A stretch of 28,118 bases of DNA from positions 1 through 28,118 of the forward strand of contig CAYJLA010000015.1 of assembly GCA_964371305.1 (NCBI GenBank), given 5' to 3'. The DNA comes from CAYJLA01 sp964371305. GTDB taxonomy: Bacteria > Bacillota_I > Bacilli_A > RFN20 > CAG-826. The first letter of the stretch is position 1. The number at the start of each line of letters is the position of its first letter. Shown here one piece after another: positions 24,264 to 28,118 of the stretch. Position numbers and translations under genes: made by a program. The notes beneath the pieces were generated by a model. That model ran no database searches, was not told where the DNA came from, and was given only the letters and a program-made list of their open reading frames with translations.

Positions 24264-25058
24264 ATGGAAATAAAAGATTATATTTTAAAGCGAAAAGAAG
24301 AATTGAAATCTGAAGTAGCTAATTTTTCACTTAAACCACATTTGGTAATAGTACAAGTAAATGACGATCCTGCATCAAATGCTTACATTAGAGGAAAATG
24401 TAATGACGGAAATGAACTTGGGATTAAAATGACACATATTAAGCTTGACGAAAACATTACTGAAGATAAGTTGCTTGAGCAAATTGAGGCTTTAAATAAT
24501 GATAATGATGTACATGGTTTAATTGTTCAAATGCCGTTGCCAAAACACATTAATGAAGAAACCATAAAACTGGCTGTAAATCCAAAAAAAGACGTTGATG
24601 GTTTTCACCCATTATCTACATTTAATCCATGCACACCTTATGGAATAATTAAATATTTAAAATATGTAGGTTTTGAATTTACTGGCAAAGATGCTGTTGT
24701 TATAGGCAGAAGTAACATTGTTGGAAAACCTATGGCAATGCTTTTATTAAATGAAAATTGCACTGTATCAATAGTTCATTCAAGAACACCAAAATCAAGG
24801 CAAATTGAATATGTTAAAAATGCTGATTTAGTCGTTATTGCTGTTGGTAGAAAAGAATTTTTAAATAATGATTTCGAATTTAAAAAAGATGCTGTAATTG
24901 TAGATGTTGGTATCAATAGATTCGAAGGTAAATTATATGGTGATGCACTTGCAGGTTTGCCTGTAGCGTTACAAACACCAGTACCTGGTGGAGTGGGCTT
25001 ATTAACAAGATTAACTTTGATTGATAATTTAATGGAGGCATACAAAAATGAAATTTGA
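24264..25058 (+). CDS. folD: Bifunctional methylenetetrahydrofolate dehydrogenase/cyclohydrolase FolD
   Basis: A 264-residue FolD converting 5,10-methylene-THF via methenyl-THF to 10-formyl-THF with NADP. Motifs: NDDPASNAYIRGK with catalytic Lys45 and Tyr41, QMPLPKHI, KDVDGFHP, VIGRSNIVGKPMAMLLL (NADP site) and PVPGGVGLLT. Length is slightly below the usual 280-290, mostly at the N-terminus. The weak SD GAGG sits 12 nt upstream. The next gene overlaps its end by 11 nt, so the ThyX-like product is made alongside FolD, a methylene-THF supplier. Confidence 0.95.
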   Translation: MEIKDYILKRKEELKSEVANFSLKPHLVIVQVNDDPASNAYIRGKCNDGNELGIKMTHIKLDENITEDKLLEQIEALNNDNDVHGLIVQMPLPKHINEETIKLAVNPKKDVDGFHPLSTFNPCTPYGIIKYLKYVGFEFTGKDAVVIGRSNIVGKPMAMLLLNENCTVSIVHSRTPKSRQIEYVKNADLVVIAVGRKEFLNNDFEFKKDAVIVDVGINRFEGKLYGDALAGLPVALQTPVPGGVGLLTRLTLIDNLMEAYKNEI

Positions 25059-25641
25059 AATTAGAAACACAGTAGTTTATGGATTAGACAGAGCAGTTAA
25101 AGCTAGCGGAAATCCAATGCGCACAATCATCGACGAGGGTGAGTGCGTTGACAAGGATTATTTAAGAGCTGGAAAACTTGGCGGCGCACGTAGCGGAGAA
25201 GGGCACGATAACTTTTTAAAAGGAATATTAGTTCATATGGATGTCATAGCTCCTTTATACTGGTGGAAGCAAGCACAACGCTATCATTGGTTTGATTTTG
25301 TATCTTCTCAGTCTACAATGCACTGTTTACTTAAGTTTGATGTTAAAACTCAATGCGTTGACGAAGTAGATCCTATAATCCTTGATAGAGCAAACTCATT
25401 AGTGCAAGAGTACCTATCTTTACCAGAAGACACAACAAATAAAGTTGAAAAATGGAGAACGCTTGTTGCTTCAATTCCTTGTGGATTTTGCCTAGGTGCC
25501 ACAATGACAACTAACTATCAACAATTAAAAACTATGTATTTACAAAGAAGGTACCATAAGTTAAAAGAATGGAAAGAATTTTGTAATATGTGCGATGCAT
25601 TACCAAGATTTAATGAATTAACCGGTATTGCAAAAAAATAA
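25048..25641 (+). CDS. Divergent ThyX-like protein (flavin-dependent thymidylate synthase fold), coupled to folD
   Basis: A 197-residue protein resembling the ThyX-like family in Firmicutes and phages. The core HDNFLKGILVHMDVIAPLYWW leads to QAQRYHWFDFVSSQSTMH at residues 75-92; this occupies the position of the ThyX signature RHRxxSxNExSxRY but is rewritten (RYH instead of RHR; SxMH instead of SxRY). The C-terminal TTNYQQLKTMYLQRR (154-168) and LKEWKEFC helix match the ThyX last helices. The real substrate is therefore uncertain; a dUMP methylase, another folate-dependent methyl transfer, or a non-catalytic role are possible. SD AATGGAGG precedes the ATG, inside folD (11-nt overlap). The gene ends 1 nt from a convergent gene. 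Confidence 0.65.
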   Translation: MKFEIRNTVVYGLDRAVKASGNPMRTIIDEGECVDKDYLRAGKLGGARSGEGHDNFLKGILVHMDVIAPLYWWKQAQRYHWFDFVSSQSTMHCLLKFDVKTQCVDEVDPIILDRANSLVQEYLSLPEDTTNKVEKWRTLVASIPCGFCLGATMTTNYQQLKTMYLQRRYHKLKEWKEFCNMCDALPRFNELTGIAKK

Positions 25642-25642
25642 T

Positions 25643-26272
25643 TTACTCTTTATTAATAATTTCTAAAACATCCTCACTAATAGCTGGCGCAGCTAGAGGA
25701 TTTTTTATTTGAAATTTTTTAAGTGCAGCAATCAATGTAACAAATCCGATTGTTGAACCTGCACCTAGAGCACCTGCAGCAATCAAGTAGTGAAGGATTA
25801 ATATAAATAATCTTTCGTCATGAAAAATAGCGATTCCAACTCCAATTGAAGCAACGCTTAAGCCAATAAGAAATTGAACAATATAAACGGTTTTTGCAAC
25901 CTTTTTACTTAGAAAAGCTTGTATTGCTCTAACTATTAATGCTAGTGCAACAATAAAACAAAAAACATAGGAAAATGGTATTGCTAAAGGATATAACATG
26001 TCTGGCATTAGACAAATAGCAACCCCTACGGTGACCTCACATATTGCATAAAAAAGTGTTTCAACTGCGCCATTTTCTGGATTTTTAAGATAAATAATTA
26101 ATGTTACAATACCAATTGCGATTAACAAACCAGCAGCGTTATATGATAATGCTGGGTGTATTGAAGGGTTTTGGATTCCAAGTGGTGCATACAATACAAA
26201 CATTACCGCAGTAAAAAATAAGGCAGCACTTGCAAGAGTTCCTATAACTAATTGGAAGTAAGTGATTTTCAT
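25643..26272 (-). CDS. HdeD/DUF308-like six-helix membrane protein
   Basis: A 209-residue protein with six membrane helices, at about residues 5-30, 45-62, 70-92, 95-117, 127-150 and 155-187. Helices 2 and 5 are followed by short polar turns. A polar acidic tail (AISEDVLEIINKE) ends the protein. The layout resembles the HdeD/DUF308 acid-resistance membrane family, but I cannot confirm it from motifs. It is the only reverse-strand gene of its unit; its stop is 1 nt from the stop of the ThyX-like gene, so the two converge. Upstream (26273-26303) there is only a short AT-rich gap before the yolD-like gene. RBS is weak (AGG at 26281-26279). Confidence 0.6.
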   Translation of the reverse strand: MKITYFQLVIGTLASAALFFTAVMFVLYAPLGIQNPSIHPALSYNAAGLLIAIGIVTLIIYLKNPENGAVETLFYAICEVTVGVAICLMPDMLYPLAIPFSYVFCFIVALALIVRAIQAFLSKKVAKTVYIVQFLIGLSVASIGVGIAIFHDERLFILILHYLIAAGALGAGSTIGFVTLIAALKKFQIKNPLAAPAISEDVLEIINKE

Positions 26273-26303
26273 AATTTACCTATATAATATTATAATATAT
26301 TAA

Positions 26304-26636
26304 TTAATAATCAAAATATATCGTTTTTGGATTATTGACATCAACAACATTATCGAACAGTATTTCATTATCTTCTATTATCAACTTTTTGTTCAAAGTA
26401 TCTATTAAAGTTATTTTTGCATTTAACTTATATATGTAGCCATCAAAATAGTACCAAATATCTAAATGATCAGTCCCATTGTATTGCGTAAGAACATCGT
26501 TGATCTCACGAGCCTTATCAGAAGAAATATGAGGTTTTTCGCTTTTAAATTTTTCATACATCATTTTGTTTAAAAATGCATCTTGCTCACTTAGTGATTT
26601 AAATGGCATATATTTTTTCATGCTTGTATCTTTCAT
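26304..26636 (-). CDS. YolD-like protein
   Basis: A 110-residue protein with the YolD-like pattern: N-terminal MPFKSLSEQDAFLNKM, then a middle DIWYYFDGYIYKLNAKIT and C-terminal beta strands (LIIEDNEILFDNVVDV). YolD proteins accompany Y-family polymerases in Bacillota and are thought to serve in the same repair process, though their mechanism is not settled. Its ATG overlaps the polymerase stop by 4 nt (ATGA), with GGAGG 9 nt upstream, so it is translated from the same mRNA. Consistent with an UmuD-like regulator or clamp-type partner. Confidence 0.8.
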   Translation of the reverse strand: MKDTSMKKYMPFKSLSEQDAFLNKMMYEKFKSEKPHISSDKAREINDVLTQYNGTDHLDIWYYFDGYIYKLNAKITLIDTLNKKLIIEDNEILFDNVVDVNNPKTIYFDY

Positions 26637-27877
26637 CGCTTATGACCTCCAATTTGTTTATTTCTTTCTTTGATAGTTGAATGATCAAGAAGTGATGATG
26701 CACGTTGAAGAGAGTCTTTTCCAAATCTTTTTTGTACTTCATCGAGTGATTTATAATAGTTAGATTTAATAGTCTGCTCATCTTCGCTAATAAATAATGA
26801 TAGTTGTTCTAGGTCATTTCTCATGAGTTTACCAAGCGAAATCGCCAACTTTCTTATTGGTAAGTCCTTAACATGCGAATTGTATATTTTCATAATTGCT
26901 TCATAAATTACATCATTATCATCGGTTGCCAAATCTAGACTCATAGAGTTTGCAAACCCTCCTTTAACTTGAGCAGAATAGCCAATCATTACACTTACAA
27001 GTTGAGTCTTTTGATTCAGCATTCTTAGTCTAAAACATACTGTATCAATCATTTCTCGTAATAAGAGTTTTGCTTCTTCATATGTATAATCTCTAAATAG
27101 TGTTTGTCCAACTCCAATTGAAGATTCAGTAGGTATATATTTCTCCCTAATGTTAGATTCATCTACTCCGTTGGCGTGGTCATGTAACTGTAAACCAACA
27201 ACACCTAAATGTTTTTGCAGTATATGTCTATCATATAAAGCAAGATCTTCAACCTTATATATACCTAAATCGTTTAATCTTCTTTCATATCCAGTATTAA
27301 CACCCCACATTTCTTTCATTGGTGAAAGTGGCCAAAACTTTTCTTTTAGATCGTCGATTGTCCATTGGCATACATAAGGAGGGGATTTTTTACCTTCTAA
27401 GTGAAGTGCTGTTTTAGCCATAAAAGGATTTGGTGCAATGCCAGCAGTTATAATAAGACCCAACTTATCTAACACAGATCTTTGAATCTTTTTTACAAAC
27501 TCTATAGGAGAACACTTATTGAGCTTAAGATATGGACCTATATTTAAAAACGCTTCATCAATTGAATAAATATGTAAGTCATCTTTTCCTACAAAATCAA
27601 GTATTATTGACATAACTTGGGCGCTTTTTTCTACATATAATGCCATTCTAGGTACTGCATAAATTAGACCTTTAATGTAAGGTAATTCTTTTTTTCTACA
27701 TCTACTTGGTACGCCAAGTTTTTTTAGATACGGAGTCACACTTAATACGATGGTGTTGTCTTCTCTAGAAGAATCGCATACTACAAGTGGTGTTGTAAAT
27801 GGATCTAATTTCCTTTCAATGCACTCAACAAACGCAAAAAATGCCATCATATCAAGAACTGCAATAACTTTTTCCAT
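26633..27877 (-). CDS. Y-family translesion DNA polymerase (UmuC/UvrX-type)
   Basis: A 414-residue polymerase. Catalytic metal ligands: Asp9 in VLDMMAFFAFVE (usual D-x-N/K-A/S-F-F/Y-A-S-V-E), with Asp107 and Glu108 in YSIDEAF. The steric gate position is Phe14. Fingers carry SVTPYLKKLGVPSRCR; the thumb and little-finger parts follow. A clamp-binding motif QLSLF lies at residues 358-362. The LDPFTTPLVVCDSS region and the partner YolD gene indicate the UvrX/YqjW-like subgroup. The ATG has no SD and sits right after a -10 box, so translation may be leaderless. No LexA box was seen upstream. Confidence 0.92.
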   Translation of the reverse strand: MEKVIAVLDMMAFFAFVECIERKLDPFTTPLVVCDSSREDNTIVLSVTPYLKKLGVPSRCRKKELPYIKGLIYAVPRMALYVEKSAQVMSIILDFVGKDDLHIYSIDEAFLNIGPYLKLNKCSPIEFVKKIQRSVLDKLGLIITAGIAPNPFMAKTALHLEGKKSPPYVCQWTIDDLKEKFWPLSPMKEMWGVNTGYERRLNDLGIYKVEDLALYDRHILQKHLGVVGLQLHDHANGVDESNIREKYIPTESSIGVGQTLFRDYTYEEAKLLLREMIDTVCFRLRMLNQKTQLVSVMIGYSAQVKGGFANSMSLDLATDDNDVIYEAIMKIYNSHVKDLPIRKLAISLGKLMRNDLEQLSLFISEDEQTIKSNYYKSLDEVQKRFGKDSLQRASSLLDHSTIKERNKQIGGHKR

Positions 27878-28118
27878 AAGTATATTTTATTATAAAAATA
27901 TAAATTAGCAATCTATCTTAACAGGTTGAAATTATTATTGTGTTAAAGAAGATTTGGAAAAAACTATGCCACCCTTTAAAATTTTCGTTTCTCTTCTCTT
28001 CATTTAAGTTTCGGTTCCATTAAACTTGTTTTTCTTGACTTTTTATAAAAAATATTTAATACTGAAATCAGCGAAAACAATCATGGATTTGTTCAAGATG
28101 ATTTTGTGACTAAAAGCA
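27878..28118. other. Right-edge region without assignable gene
   Basis: Past the polymerase promoter this AT-rich segment has only very short open frames. One on the reverse strand (28117-28043, 24 codons, AFSHKIILNKSMIVFADF...) is open to the edge and could be the end of a gene outside the window; I cannot identify it. Confidence 0.5.
27884..27911 (-). promoter_or_regulatory. Promoter for the Y-family polymerase, leaderless geometry
   Basis: On the reverse strand TTGCTA (27911-27906), 16-nt spacer, TAAAAT (27889-27884). The predicted start is 27877, the A of the ATG. An overlapping TATAAT (27894-27889) would give a 5-nt leader instead. Confidence 0.45.

Noticed and set aside
27955..28118. 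Possible insertion-sequence end at the right edge
   Set aside because: Only a 24-codon open-ended frame and no matching terminal repeat are visible; nothing ties it to a transposase.

Overview
The window is strongly AT-rich, low-GC Bacillota DNA (Bacilli, Erysipelotrichia or Mollicutes-like), probably a draft or metagenome-assembled scaffold because it holds a run of exactly 100 N. The genetic code is standard: tsaC, uvrB and the Y-family polymerase end in TGA, both RF1 and RF2 are present, and prfB carries a programmed frameshift at an in-frame TGA. A Mollicutes-type code in which TGA is Trp is therefore excluded.

Left region (1-7500). A reverse-strand DUF1189-like membrane protein runs off the left edge. 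It is followed by a small membrane protein, the tmRNA gene ssrA with its terminator, a 36-residue Arg-rich one-helix protein and a PNPOx-like flavoprotein. Next comes a secreted protein broken by the N gap, then the tail of an unrelated VOC/glyoxalase gene. After that lie a small two-helix membrane protein, an ABM-domain protein, an adenylate-kinase-like (FlaR-type) NTPase, and a three-gene cluster: SPFH plus double zinc ribbon, a four-helix membrane protein, and zinc ribbon plus TM2.

Central core (7500-19960). prfA-prmC-tsaC-rpiB form a translation and modification operon. comFA-comFC (DNA uptake) lead into secA, prfB and a YitT transporter-like gene. uvrB overlaps an ECF transporter S component, which overlaps a DUF1893 deaminase-fold protein. 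The order keeps the Bacillus blocks prfA-prmC-ywlC-...-rpiB and comFA-comFC-...-secA-prfB, with the intervening genes (including hpf) missing.

Right region (19960-28118). An Fe-S aldo/keto reductase and a short-chain dehydrogenase form a redox pair. A lipoprotein is coupled to an unusually large type IV pilin-like protein. Then come secG, and folD overlapping a divergent ThyX-like protein. On the reverse strand are an HdeD-like membrane protein and a Y-family polymerase/YolD pair. The last 240 bases have no assignable gene.

Three points stand out. Several genes lack a Shine-Dalgarno sequence and have a -10 box placed so that transcription would start at or within about 5 nt of the ATG, which suggests leaderless mRNAs; other promoters give very short leaders with an SD. 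folD is translationally coupled to a ThyX-like protein with a rewritten signature motif, which hints at a folate-linked role. UvrB has an altered tyrosine cluster in its damage-sensing beta-hairpin. I did not see a clear new defence system, CRISPR array or intact mobile element.
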